A DNA stretch of 64,000 bases. It comes from Novosphingobium sp. PhB165 (GTDB lineage: Bacteria > Pseudomonadota > Alphaproteobacteria > Sphingomonadales > Sphingomonadaceae). The DNA is taken from contig NZ_SLVB01000006.1 in NCBI RefSeq assembly GCF_004341845.1, positions 436,071 through 500,070 on the forward strand. The letters run 5' to 3'. A model generated the notes under the pieces. It saw nothing but the letters and a program-made list of their open reading frames with translations, made no database searches and had not been told where the DNA came from. Shown piece by piece: positions 7,979-16,568 of this stretch; the first letter of the stretch is position 1; every line of letters begins with the position of its first letter. The position numbers and the translations under genes were made by a program.

Positions 7979-8881
7979 TTATGAGGCCAAGGCAGCCGCG
8001 CGGCGGCGCTTCAGCAGGTCCCAGCAGAAGACCGCGATCGCGGTCCAGATGAACAGGAAGCACACCAGTTGCGAGGATTTCAGCGGCTCATGGAAGGCGA
8101 TCAGGCCGACGAAGAACACGCCCGTCGGCGTCACGAACTGGATGAAGCCCAGTAGCGAGAAGTCCAGTTTGCGCGCCGCGCTGGCAAACATCAGCAGCGG
8201 AACGCCGGTCACCGGACCGGCAAACGCCAGCAGCAGGTCAATCCGCGGCGAAGAGCCCATCGACAGTCCGGCCGGGCTCATCGCCTGCCAAGCCAACAGC
8301 CCCAGCGCGGGCACCATCAGCACCATCGTCTCCACCGTCAGGCCGGGCAGCGCGGTCACCGGGGCCAACTTGCGCGTCAGGCCATAGCCCGCGAAGCTGA
8401 GCGCAAGGCCGATGCTGATCCACAGCGTGTCCACGGCTCCGCGCGCCAGCATGGCGACGCCGATGGCGGCCAGCGCCACGGCCACCCATTGCAGGCGTGA
8501 CAGCTTTTCGCGCAGGAAGATCGTGGCGGCCAGCACGTTGACCAGCGGGTTGATGTAATAGCCCAGGCTCGCCGCGATGACATGGCCGGTCATCACCGCG
8601 ATCACGTAGATCGACCAGTTGGTGCCGATCAGCACGCCGCTCAGCGCCAGAGCGCCCAGAATGCGCGGATTGGTCAGCGCGGCGCGCAGTTCGGCCCCCT
8701 GCTTCAGAATCACGATCATCAGCAGGCAGAACGGCAGCGTGAACAGGATCCGCCAGGCCACCACCTCGAAAGCCGAAACCGTGTGGAGCGCCGCGAAGTA
8801 GATCGGGAACAGGCACCAGACGAAATAGGCGCCCAGCGCTTGCGCCAGACCGCCGGAGCGGCGCGGGAGAGTATGCGGCAT
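7979..8881 (-). CDS. rarD: EamA/RhaT family transporter RarD
   Basis: A 300-residue inner-membrane protein of the drug/metabolite transporter superfamily with about ten hydrophobic segments in two EamA repeats. RarD-type features are the opening GAYFVWCLFPIYFAAL, the ASLGYYINPLVNVLAA segment and LGFIQFVTPTGVFF in the second half. RarD was named for chloramphenicol sensitivity; its transported substrate is not settled. I chose the ATG at 8881, which starts directly before the first helix; an upstream in-frame extension is soluble and unlike the family. The stop abuts the 7823-7971 repeat. Confidence 0.88.
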   Translation of the reverse strand: MPHTLPRRSGGLAQALGAYFVWCLFPIYFAALHTVSAFEVVAWRILFTLPFCLLMIVILKQGAELRAALTNPRILGALALSGVLIGTNWSIYVIAVMTGHVIAASLGYYINPLVNVLAATIFLREKLSRLQWVAVALAAIGVAMLARGAVDTLWISIGLALSFAGYGLTRKLAPVTALPGLTVETMVLMVPALGLLAWQAMSPAGLSMGSSPRIDLLLAFAGPVTGVPLLMFASAARKLDFSLLGFIQFVTPTGVFFVGLIAFHEPLKSSQLVCFLFIWTAIAVFCWDLLKRRRAAALAS

Positions 8882-9091
8882 GACAGGATATCCAGGGCAG
8901 ATTGAGCGCGTGCGATAGGGAGCATGACGGAGCCCGGCAAGCGGTTCGTCGCATCTCCGCATTCGCCTCGTCGATATCCGCGTTTCTGACAGCCGCGTTG
9001 CACAGCGTTCAGGTTTCTCTGCTTAAACATGAATGTGTGAAGCGGAGATCGGGTTTTGCGACTGCCCGCCGCCAGACTGAGGAGATTGACA

Positions 9092-9517
9092 ATGCGCGCA
9101 CTGACCAAGGCCACAGCCCTTGCTGTCGCCACCGTCTCGCTGGCGGGTGCCCTGCCGGCTTCGGCGGCTCCGGCTTTCGTTCCGGCGACCAGTTTCGTGG
9201 CACCGGGGCAGGAGAGCTATGCCCATAGCCGCGAGCGTTATTCGAGGGACGATTACCGGCGCGGCTATGGCTACCGCAGCAGCTATCGCGGCGAGCCGGT
9301 CTATCGCGACACGCGCGTCTGGCGCGGTGACGGCGGGCGCTATTATTGCCGCCGCCAGAACGGCACCACCGGCCTGCTGATCGGCGGCGCGGCGGGGGCC
9401 TTGCTCGGCCGCCAGATCGACCAGCGCGGTGATCGCACGCTGGGCACCGTGCTGGGCGCGGTGGGCGGTGCGCTGGTGGGCCGCGAGATCGACCGCGGCG
9501 ACTCCTACTGCCGTTAA
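9092..9517 (+). CDS. Exported glycine-zipper 2TM-domain protein
   Basis: A 141-residue protein with a signal peptide (residues 1 to about 24, ending in PASAAP) and a Tyr/Arg/Ser-rich middle (residues 45-85). The C-terminal glycine-zipper repeat holds TTGLLIGGAAGALLGRQID and LGAVGGALVGREID. This pattern matches the Rickettsia 17-kDa surface antigen / glycine zipper 2TM family, small outer-membrane-associated proteins of unclear function. GAGGAG (9079-9084) lies 7 nt before the ATG, which settles the start. It is transcribed alone; a strong hairpin follows at 9601. Confidence 0.82.
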   Translation: MRALTKATALAVATVSLAGALPASAAPAFVPATSFVAPGQESYAHSRERYSRDDYRRGYGYRSSYRGEPVYRDTRVWRGDGGRYYCRRQNGTTGLLIGGAAGALLGRQIDQRGDRTLGTVLGAVGGALVGREIDRGDSYCR

Positions 9518-9600
9518 AACCCGAAACATAAGGATTTCCCCGCGCGGACGGCGACTCGCGGGGGGAGTCCGCCTCGCGGCCGATCGGGCGCAGGCGGAGA

Positions 9601-9629
9601 GGGCGTTCACGGCGTGTCCGTGGACGCCC
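9601..9629 (+). terminator. Hairpin after the glycine-zipper gene
   Basis: GGGCGTTCACGG (9601-9612) pairs with CCGTGGACGCCC (9618-9629) around a 5-nt loop, 12 bp with one G-T pair. No T-run follows. The rest of the 309-nt gap to the next gene contains no recognisable site. Confidence 0.45.
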
Positions 9630-9826
9630 TCGACCATGTCCGGCGCCGGCGTACTTATGCGCGCAAGCATTCGCGGCCGGGCCATCTCGTTTTGGGACAC
9701 CGCCACGATCGGCGCCTCCGCGCCCTTGTCTTTCGCGCCGCGCGCAGGAAGGATTTTCGCGGATCGGCAAGGCAGAACGGGCGCGGGTCGCGATTTTCCC
9801 GCCGCTGCGGCCGGAAAGGTGATGGG

Positions 9827-10516
9827 ATGACAAGAGCTGCCGCAAGTGTCGTGGGCCTGATGCTCGCCGCCGCAATCGCCGGGTGCCATGCGAAATCGGA
9901 CAAGCCCGCCGTGGACAAGACCGAAGCCACGCTCGGCGACCGCATCGTGGTCGATCCGGCGATGACGGGCGAAAGCACCTCAGCGGCGCCGGAGAGCGGC
10001 ATCACGCTTTCGCCTGCCAGCCGTTCGCCCGAGTCTGTAGAGGCCGCGCGCCAGAGCGCTGCCGAGCTTGCCGGCGGACTTCAGCCGCTGCCCACGCCGA
10101 CGCGGGGAAGCGCCTCGGCCCTTGCCCAGCGGGTGGCGGCGACCGCGCAAGTCTCCCCCGCAGCCAGGGCCGCCAAGACCGACTGCGCGGGCAAGGTGCA
10201 GTATGCCGCTGCCTGGGGCACCCGGTTGCCCGCCGAACTTCCGCTCTATCCGCGCGCTGCCGTGCAGGAAGCAGCCGGCACCGACGCCGATGGTTGCGCG
10301 CTGCGCGTGGTGAGCTTCGGCACTCCGGTCGGGGCCGGGGACGTGATCGGATTCTACCGCGCGATGGCGCTCAAGGCGGGCTACACCGCCGAATACCGCC
10401 TTGATGGCAGCGACAGTGTGCTGGGCGGTGACAAGGCCGGGCGCGCCTATGTGGTCTATGCGCGCAAACAGGCGAACGGGGTGACGGAAGTGGATCTCGC
10501 CACCTCTGGCCACTGA
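9827..10516 (+). CDS. Putative lipoprotein, function unknown
   Basis: A 229-residue protein with a lipoprotein signal (MTRAAASVVGLMLAAAIAGC, cysteine at residue 20). A long Ala/Pro/Ser-rich linker runs to about residue 115. A folded C-terminal domain (about 120-229) carries paired cysteines (TDCAGKVQYAAAWG and DADGCALRVVSF). The segment PAELPLYPRAAVQEAAG with VIGFYRAMALKAGYTAEY resembles small periplasmic domains that predict a compact alpha/beta fold, but I cannot name a family. The ATG at 9827 is chosen because it places the signal peptide first. It converges with the AstD-like gene 10 nt downstream. Confidence 0.7.
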   Translation: MTRAAASVVGLMLAAAIAGCHAKSDKPAVDKTEATLGDRIVVDPAMTGESTSAAPESGITLSPASRSPESVEAARQSAAELAGGLQPLPTPTRGSASALAQRVAATAQVSPAARAAKTDCAGKVQYAAAWGTRLPAELPLYPRAAVQEAAGTDADGCALRVVSFGTPVGAGDVIGFYRAMALKAGYTAEYRLDGSDSVLGGDKAGRAYVVYARKQANGVTEVDLATSGH

Positions 10517-10526
10517 GCGGGGCGCG

Positions 10527-12041
10527 CTACCTGAGGCCAACCCCGATCATCGCGCGCGGCTGTTCCATTTCGCCCGAGGCGACCGGATAGGCGCAGTAAT
10601 CGGCGGCATAGTAGCCGCTCGGCCGGTGGTTCCCGGAAAGGCCGATGCCGCCCATCGGCGCCGAATGGCTGGGGCCGGTGGTCGTGCGGTTCCAGTTGAT
10701 GATGCCCGCGCGGACATGGGCCCAGAAGCGGTTGTAGTCCTGCGGGCTGCCGCCGATCAGCGAGGCGGCAAGGCCGAAGCGGGTGTTGTTGGCCTCGGCA
10801 ATCGCCTCGTCGAAGTCATCGACGCGGATCACTTGCAGGATCGGGCCGAACAGTTCGACATCGGGCCGGTCCTTCAACGCGGTGGTGTCAATGATCGCCG
10901 GGCTGAGGAAGGGCAGGTTTTCGTCCTGACGAATCAGGTGCTTGATTGCCTTGCCGCCATTGCTCAGCAGGTAGAGGAAGCTCTCGGCCAGACCGTCTGC
11001 GGCGGCATTGTCGATCACCGGACCCATGAACGGGGCCGGATCGTCGAACGGCGCGCCGACGATGATGCGGTCGGCCAAAGTCTTGATCTCGGCCATCATC
11101 GCATCGTGGAGGGAGGCCTTGACGATCAGCCGGCGCGCCGCCGTGCAGCGCTGCCCGGCGCTGGCGAAGGCAGACTGGACCACCAGCGCGGCGGCGTCGG
11201 TTACCTTGGGCGTGTCCCAGAGCACGATCGGGTTGTTGCCGCCCATTTCCAGCGCCACGACTTTGTCGGGCCGGGTCGCGAGGCGGCGGTTGATCGAGAT
11301 GCCGGTATTGGCGGAGCCGGTGAACAGCACGCCGTCCACGCCATTGTGGGCGACGAGATCCTGCCCTTCCAGCGGTCCGCCGATGGCAAGCTGGACGACG
11401 CCGGTCGAAATGCCCGCGCGGTGGAAACAGCGTGCCAGCAGCTCGCCGGTGGCGGGCGCTTTCTCGCTCGGCTTGAAGATCACCACGTTGCCCGCGATCA
11501 GCGCCGGCACGATATGGGCATTGGGCAAGTGCGCGGGGAAATTGTAAGGCCCCAGCACCAGCATCACGCCGTGCGGCTTGTGGCGCAGCGCCATCGTGCC
11601 CTGTAGCGCGCTGTCGAGCTTTCGCTGGCTGGTCCGCTCCGCATAAGCGCGGATCGAGACTTCGACTTTGGCGACCACGGCCTCGACCTCGGCGCGGGCT
11701 TCCCACAAGGGTTTGCCCACTTCGCGCGCGATCAGTTCGGCGAGCGGCTCGGCTTCCTTGCGCACTTCGTTGGCGAAGCGGCGGACGAGTTCCATGCGGG
11801 TGGACAGCGGCTGCGCGGCCCAGCCGGGCCATGCCCGGCGGGCGCGTTCGACCACATCGTCAACCGAGCAGACCGCGCCCCGCCAGATCTCCGCGCCCGT
11901 TGCCGGTTCGCACGAGACGATCTGTGCGTCGCTGGCGGCTTCGGTACTGGCGGTCTCGGCGCTCACGATCTTGGCGAGTCCTCGATTGTCTTTGGCCGAA
12001 ACGGCGGGGAGTGGGGCCTTTGTGCTGGCTGCACCGTGCAT
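10527..12041 (-). CDS. AstD-like NAD-dependent aldehyde dehydrogenase (stand-alone paralogue)
   Basis: A 504-residue ALDH-superfamily enzyme most like succinylglutamate-semialdehyde dehydrogenase. It has the NAD-binding helix start VLGPYNFPAHLPN, the catalytic Glu in ALEMGGNNP and the nucleophile Cys in SAGQRCTAARR. It ends in the AstD-type GNHRPSGYYAADYCAYPVAS. A second, operon-borne AstD is at 38597-40015, and the two are clearly paralogues. This copy has about 45 extra N-terminal residues, Ala/Ser-rich without structure, so the true start may lie downstream, although no ATG is available near residue 45. It is not with other arginine genes and may act on a different semialdehyde. Confidence 0.8.
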   Translation of the reverse strand: MHGAASTKAPLPAVSAKDNRGLAKIVSAETASTEAASDAQIVSCEPATGAEIWRGAVCSVDDVVERARRAWPGWAAQPLSTRMELVRRFANEVRKEAEPLAELIAREVGKPLWEARAEVEAVVAKVEVSIRAYAERTSQRKLDSALQGTMALRHKPHGVMLVLGPYNFPAHLPNAHIVPALIAGNVVIFKPSEKAPATGELLARCFHRAGISTGVVQLAIGGPLEGQDLVAHNGVDGVLFTGSANTGISINRRLATRPDKVVALEMGGNNPIVLWDTPKVTDAAALVVQSAFASAGQRCTAARRLIVKASLHDAMMAEIKTLADRIIVGAPFDDPAPFMGPVIDNAAADGLAESFLYLLSNGGKAIKHLIRQDENLPFLSPAIIDTTALKDRPDVELFGPILQVIRVDDFDEAIAEANNTRFGLAASLIGGSPQDYNRFWAHVRAGIINWNRTTTGPSHSAPMGGIGLSGNHRPSGYYAADYCAYPVASGEMEQPRAMIGVGLR

Positions 12042-12109
12042 GACGGGGTCTGTCCGTTGGAAGGTCGGAATGAGACGACCGCTATGGCACGGTTATCCCT
12101 AATGAGAGC

Positions 12110-13516
12110 CTAACGGCTGTGCCCGGCGGGAACGGGCGCGGGGCCCAGCTGGCGCCCGAGTTCGCGGATCGCGGCGACCTTTTCGTGAAGCGGATCCCAA
12201 TCGTCACGCTCGTCGATGGCGGACCAGATGCGCTCCACTTCGTCGATCAGCACGCCGGGCGGGGCGTCCTGCTGCCAGAAGGCATCGTCCGCTGCGGCGC
12301 TGGGGCGGCGCTGGCGCAGGAGTTCGCCGAAGCCGTCATCGCCCGCCGCGCGGCCGGCGCGGTGGCGGAAATAGAAGGTTTCCGGCGCTTCTCCGCTGGC
12401 GACCATGGCCTTTTCGGCGGCCTGGATCAGTGCGAGATCGGCTGCGTCGTCCTGCTGTTCGACGCCGAGCCGCCAGCAGAAGCGGCGGTACATCGCCTGC
12501 TGGTACAGCGGCGCGAAGCGGTCCAGCGCGGCGACCAAGGGCTCGGTTTCGGCCAGCAGTCGCAGCGCCACGGCAAGCTGGCCGCAGTCCCACAGCACCG
12601 CCTCCGGCTGGCGGCCGAAGGCGTAGAGGCCGGAGTGGTCGAAATAGGCGGCCGTAAAGGCCGGATCCCAGCGCGGCAGCCAGCGCCACGGGCCGTAATC
12701 GAAACTCTCGCCCGAGATATTGATATTGTCGCTGTTGAGCACGCCGTGGACGAATCCGGCGACCATCCAGCCGGCGGCGGTATCGGCCATGCGCTCCACC
12801 ACCTGATGCAGTAGGATCACCGCAGGCTCGTCGCGGCCGGGCATATCCTCGGGCGGCAGCGGGCCGGGGAAAGTCTTGAGGCAGTAATCGACCAGCGCTT
12901 CCATATGCGCGCGATCGTCCATCGCCAGCAGGCGCTGAAAGCTACCTATCCGCACATGGCCGTGACTGAGCCGCACCAGAACCGCCGAACGCGTGGGCGA
13001 GGGCTCGTCCCCCCGCCAGAGCGCCTCTCCGGTCTCGACCACCGAGAAGGTCTTGCTGGTGTTTACGCCCAGCGCCTCCAGCATTTCGGTGGCGAGGATC
13101 TCGCGGACCGCGCCCTTCAGCGTCAGTCTGCCGTCGCCGTCTCGGCTGTGCGGTGTCTGGCCCGATCCCTTGGTGCCGAGATCCAGCACGCGCCCTTCGC
13201 CATCGAGCATCTGCGCGAACAGGAAGCCGCGCCCGTCGCCGATGTCCGGATTGTACACGCGGAACTGGTGGCCGTGATAGCGCAGCGCCAGCGGCCGGGG
13301 GAGGTTGCCGTCCAACGGTTCGAACCGTCCGAAATGGGCGATCCAGCTCTGGTCGTCCAATCCGTCGAGCCCCACCGCGCGGGCCCACCTCTGATTGCGG
13401 AAGCGCAGGACGTGGCGCGGAAATTCCGCCGCCTGCACGGGACTTGCAATCCAGTCGGAAATCGCCTCGATACGCGGGGCCGGACGGTAGGCACTTGCTT
13501 GCGGTTCGCTTCGCAT
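12110..13516 (-). CDS. selO: Protein adenylyltransferase SelO (YdiU family)
   Basis: A 468-residue pseudokinase-fold enzyme that transfers AMP from ATP to Ser/Thr/Tyr of target proteins and is linked to redox stress. Family hallmarks are the opening ALRYHGHQFRVYNPDIGDGR, then LDLGTKGSGQTPHSRDGDGR, LKGAVREILATEMLEALGV and the metal-binding HGVLNSDNINISGESFDYGP. The length agrees with E. coli YdiU. The C-terminus (PAGHSR) lacks the Cys or Sec near the end found in many homologues. I chose the ATG at 13516; a much longer in-frame extension to 14407 is antisense to the hydrolase gene and not protein-like. It is divergent from the alpha/beta hydrolase. Confidence 0.92.
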   Translation of the reverse strand: MRSEPQASAYRPAPRIEAISDWIASPVQAAEFPRHVLRFRNQRWARAVGLDGLDDQSWIAHFGRFEPLDGNLPRPLALRYHGHQFRVYNPDIGDGRGFLFAQMLDGEGRVLDLGTKGSGQTPHSRDGDGRLTLKGAVREILATEMLEALGVNTSKTFSVVETGEALWRGDEPSPTRSAVLVRLSHGHVRIGSFQRLLAMDDRAHMEALVDYCLKTFPGPLPPEDMPGRDEPAVILLHQVVERMADTAAGWMVAGFVHGVLNSDNINISGESFDYGPWRWLPRWDPAFTAAYFDHSGLYAFGRQPEAVLWDCGQLAVALRLLAETEPLVAALDRFAPLYQQAMYRRFCWRLGVEQQDDAADLALIQAAEKAMVASGEAPETFYFRHRAGRAAGDDGFGELLRQRRPSAAADDAFWQQDAPPGVLIDEVERIWSAIDERDDWDPLHEKVAAIRELGRQLGPAPVPAGHSR

Positions 13517-13582
13517 CGGGCGATAGTGGCGCTTGAGGGCCCGCCGATCAAGCCGGGTATCAGGAGGTCGCAAGCTTCTCAG

Positions 13583-14473
13583 ATGACGGGTTATGAAGAT
13601 CGGTTCTGGTCGAGCCGCGACGGGTTGAAGCTGCACTTCCGCGATTATGCCGCCATCGAGGGGGAATCGGGCGAATCCGGCCGTCTGCCGGTGATTTGCC
13701 TGCCGGGGCTCACACGCAATGCCCGCGATTTCGAGCGGCTGGCACCGCGCCTTGCTGCGCGCCGCCGGGTGATCTGCCCCGACATGCGCGGGCGCGGAGA
13801 CAGCGAATATGCCCGCGAGTCGGCAACTTATACCCCGATTCAATATGGCGAGGACCTGCTGGCCCTGCTGGAGCAGGAGGACATCGACCGGTTCGTCGCC
13901 ATCGGCACTTCGCTGGGCGGGCTGATGATCATGGGTCTGGCGACGCTGATGCCGGAGCGCATCGCCGGAGCGGTGATCAACGATGTCGGCCCCGTTCTCG
14001 AACCCGAGGGCATGGAGCGGATCCAGGACTATGTCGGGCAGGGGCGCAGTTTCCCCACCTGGGTCCATGCCGCGCGCGGGATCGAGAGCACCTTGGGCGA
14101 CGCCCATCCCGGCCACACGCTGGATTTCTGGATCGGCATGGCCAAGCGGCTGATGACGCTTTCGGGCAATGGCCGCATGGTCTTCGACTACGACATGAAG
14201 ATCGCCGAGCCTTTCGCGGCTTACGATGTCGATGCCCAGCCCGATCTCTGGCCTGCATGGGAAGCGCTGGGGTCGGAAGTGCCGGGTGGGAGGCCCCTGC
14301 TGGTGCTGCGCGGCGAGCATTCGGACCTGCTTTCGGAGGCGACGCTGGCGAAGATGCTGCGCCGCGTGCCCGGCGCGGAGGCGCTGACACTGCCCGATCT
14401 CGGCCACGCACCCACGCTGGACGAGCCGGAAGCGGTGGCCGTGATCGAGGCACTGCTGGACCGCGCGGACTGA
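13583..14473 (+). CDS. Alpha/beta hydrolase
   Basis: A 296-residue alpha/beta-fold hydrolase. The oxyanion strand VICLPGLTRNARDFERLAP, the D-x-R-G-R-G-D-S motif (PDMRGRGDS), the nucleophile elbow GTSLGG and the catalytic His in LPDLGHAPTLDEPE are all visible. The acid is probably the Asp in the GEHSD stretch before it. The substrate is unknown. The start is the ATG at 13583, with AGGAGG about 15 nt upstream (a long spacing). The stop is 20 nt before the next gene's proposed start, so the two are probably co-transcribed. Confidence 0.87.
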   Translation: MTGYEDRFWSSRDGLKLHFRDYAAIEGESGESGRLPVICLPGLTRNARDFERLAPRLAARRRVICPDMRGRGDSEYARESATYTPIQYGEDLLALLEQEDIDRFVAIGTSLGGLMIMGLATLMPERIAGAVINDVGPVLEPEGMERIQDYVGQGRSFPTWVHAARGIESTLGDAHPGHTLDFWIGMAKRLMTLSGNGRMVFDYDMKIAEPFAAYDVDAQPDLWPAWEALGSEVPGGRPLLVLRGEHSDLLSEATLAKMLRRVPGAEALTLPDLGHAPTLDEPEAVAVIEALLDRAD

Positions 14474-14493
14474 GCGCGGAAGAGCGGGCGATC

Positions 14494-15693
14494 TTGCGCA
14501 TCCTTCACCTCCATTCGAGCTTTGCGGCGGGCGGCAAGGAACTGCGCGCGGCGCGGTTGATGAACGCGTTCGGTCCCGGCGTGGCGCATGACGTGGTGTC
14601 GGCGCAGGTGGGCGAGCTCGGCGCGGCGGTCGTGCTCGATCCGGCGCTGGAGGTCGGCTTTCCGACGGATTTCCCCAGCCTTCAGGGGCGGCCCACGCCG
14701 CCCCGGCTCTGGCGCATCGCCAAGGCCATGCGGGATTATGATCTCGTGCTCACCTACAACTGGGGGGCCATGGACGCGGTTCTGGCGCATCGGCTCTACG
14801 CCGGGCTGCTCCAGCTTCCCGCGCTGGTCCATCACGAGGACGGCTTCAACGAGGATGAGGCGAACGGCCTCAAGGCCTCGCGCAACATGTTCCGCCGCCT
14901 GGCGCTGGCGGGGGCGGCCGCGCTGGTGGTGCCCTCGCGCCGGCTGGAGGGCATTGCCCGCGATGCATGGCGGCAACCGTCCCGGCGCCTGCATTTCATT
15001 CCCAATGGCATCGATTGCGCTGCCTTCATCGACAAGCCCCGGCCGGACGTGCTGCCCGGCGTGGTCAAGCATGAGGGCGACCGCTGGGTCGGCACTCTGG
15101 CGGGGCTGCGCCCGGTCAAGGACTTGCCCCGGCTGGTGCGCGCCTTCGCCGGATTGCCGCAGGCGTGGAAGCTGGTGATCCTTGGCGAAGGCCCGGAACG
15201 CGGCGCGATTCTGGCTGAGGCAGAGCGCCTTGGCGTGTCGGGGCGCGTCCATCTGCCGGGCTTCGTGGCCGATCCCTCGCGCGCGGTGGGGCTGTTCGAT
15301 ATTTTCGCGCTCTCCTCCCGCAGCGAGCAGTTCCCGATCTCGGTGGTGGAGGCCATGGCCGCCGGCCTGCCGGTGGCGGCCCCTGCGGTGGGCGACGTGG
15401 CCGACATGGTCGCGGCGGAGAACCGTGCCTTCATCGTCCCGGCGGATGAGAGGGAAGCGGGGACGACGCTGGCCTCGGCTCTCGCCCAACTCGCCGGTGC
15501 GCCTTCGCTGCGCGCCCGGGTGGGCGCCGCCAACCGCGCGAAAGCGCAAGCCGAATATGACGAAGCGGCCATGATCGCGGCCTATCGCGCGGTCTACAGC
15601 GGCGCATCCGGCCGTCCGGAGCTGGCTTTTGCCGCCTCCGTTGACCGTTCAGCCGCGCTTCACGCCCGCACCGTCAATCCAGATCATCGTTGA
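14494..15693 (+). CDS. Glycosyltransferase family 4 (group 1)
   Basis: A 399-residue GT-B glycosyltransferase. The N-terminal ILHLHSSFAAGGKELRAAR holds the typical acceptor-side glycine loop. The C-terminal half carries VGTLAGLRPVKDLPRLVRAF, VILGEGPERGAI and the nucleotide-sugar-binding E-x7-E region SSRSEQFPISVVEAMAAGLP. The start is set at the TTG at 14494 because the beta-strand must include ILHLHSS and GGAAGAG lies about 9 nt upstream. A downstream ATG would cut off the glycine loop. No other cell-surface polysaccharide genes adjoin it, so the acceptor is unknown. Confidence 0.8.
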   Translation: MRILHLHSSFAAGGKELRAARLMNAFGPGVAHDVVSAQVGELGAAVVLDPALEVGFPTDFPSLQGRPTPPRLWRIAKAMRDYDLVLTYNWGAMDAVLAHRLYAGLLQLPALVHHEDGFNEDEANGLKASRNMFRRLALAGAAALVVPSRRLEGIARDAWRQPSRRLHFIPNGIDCAAFIDKPRPDVLPGVVKHEGDRWVGTLAGLRPVKDLPRLVRAFAGLPQAWKLVILGEGPERGAILAEAERLGVSGRVHLPGFVADPSRAVGLFDIFALSSRSEQFPISVVEAMAAGLPVAAPAVGDVADMVAAENRAFIVPADEREAGTTLASALAQLAGAPSLRARVGAANRAKAQAEYDEAAMIAAYRAVYSGASGRPELAFAASVDRSAALHARTVNPDHR

Positions 15694-15758
15694 AAAGCCG
15701 CCACCATTCGCTAAACAGCCCGGCAACCATCCCGATTTCCGCAGAAAGCGCCCGAAAA

Positions 15759-16568
15759 TTGGCTCTGCCTCCTTCCGATAGTTCGACTTCCAATCCCGTG
15801 TCCGCCAAGCGACTCGCCGCGCAGCAGGATGTCTTCCTGCGCGAAGTCGATGACGCGCTGCGCCACGATCAGGTGGAAGGCTTCTTCAAGCGCTTCGGTG
15901 TGCCGCTGCTGGCCGCGATTCTGGTCGGGCTGGCCGCCTTCGGTGGCTACCTGTTCTGGCAGCACCAGAGGGAAAAGGCGCGCGAGGCCAATTCCGAGGC
16001 GTTCATCCAGGCGATCGACTCGCTGAAGACCCAGAACCTTGACGGGGCGAAGGACAAGCTGAAGCCGATTGCCGACAGCGGTTCGGACGGCAGCGCCACG
16101 TCGGCCAAGATCCTGCTTGCGGGCATTGCCCTCGAACAGAACCGCAAGGCCGATGCGCTCAAGCTGTTCGACACCGTGGCGAACGACGCCAAGGCGCCGC
16201 AGCCGCTGCGCGACCTTGCCGTGATCCGCGGCGTGGGCGCCAACTTCGATGCGATGAAGCCCGAAGACGTGGTGGCCAAGCTCAAGCCCTATGCCGCCCC
16301 CGGCAACCCGTGGTTCGGCGCGGCCGGTGAGCTTGTCGGCATGGCCTATATCAAGATGAACAAAACCGATCAGGCCGGTCCGCTCTTCGCTGCCATTGCG
16401 AAGGACGATCAGGTCGAGGACGGTCTGCGCAGCCGCGCACGCCAGCTTGCCGCAGTGCTCGGCGTCGATGCCGTCGACGACGTCGTCGATGAGCGCGGCG
16501 AGCCGCTGGGCAAGACAAAGAACGGGCAGCCGGCGGCCGATGCCGCCGCCGCGCCTGCCGGAGAATGA
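15759..16568 (+). CDS. YfgM-like tetratricopeptide membrane protein
   Basis: A 269-residue protein with one transmembrane helix (about residues 50-70, VPLLAAILVGLAAFGGYLFW) preceded by the conserved DVFLREVDDALRHDQVEGFFKRFG. It is followed by a periplasmic TPR-type region. It matches the YfgM/TPR_21 family, an ancillary partner of the Sec translocon and BAM complex. Its position directly before bamB with an ATGA overlap repeats the enterobacterial yfgM-bamB order. The C-terminus is Ala/Pro-rich. I prefer the TTG at 15759 (MALPPSDSST); a TTG at 15690 overlapping the upstream stop would add 23 unlikely residues. Confidence 0.82.
   Translation: MALPPSDSSTSNPVSAKRLAAQQDVFLREVDDALRHDQVEGFFKRFGVPLLAAILVGLAAFGGYLFWQHQREKAREANSEAFIQAIDSLKTQNLDGAKDKLKPIADSGSDGSATSAKILLAGIALEQNRKADALKLFDTVANDAKAPQPLRDLAVIRGVGANFDAMKPEDVVAKLKPYAAPGNPWFGAAGELVGMAYIKMNKTDQAGPLFAAIAKDDQVEDGLRSRARQLAAVLGVDAVDDVVDERGEPLGKTKNGQPAADAAAAPAGE

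Noticed and set aside
13517..14407. N-terminal extension that would make SelO 765 residues long
   Set aside because: The extra 297 residues lie antisense to the alpha/beta hydrolase, while SelO family length and its N-terminal pattern begin at 13516.
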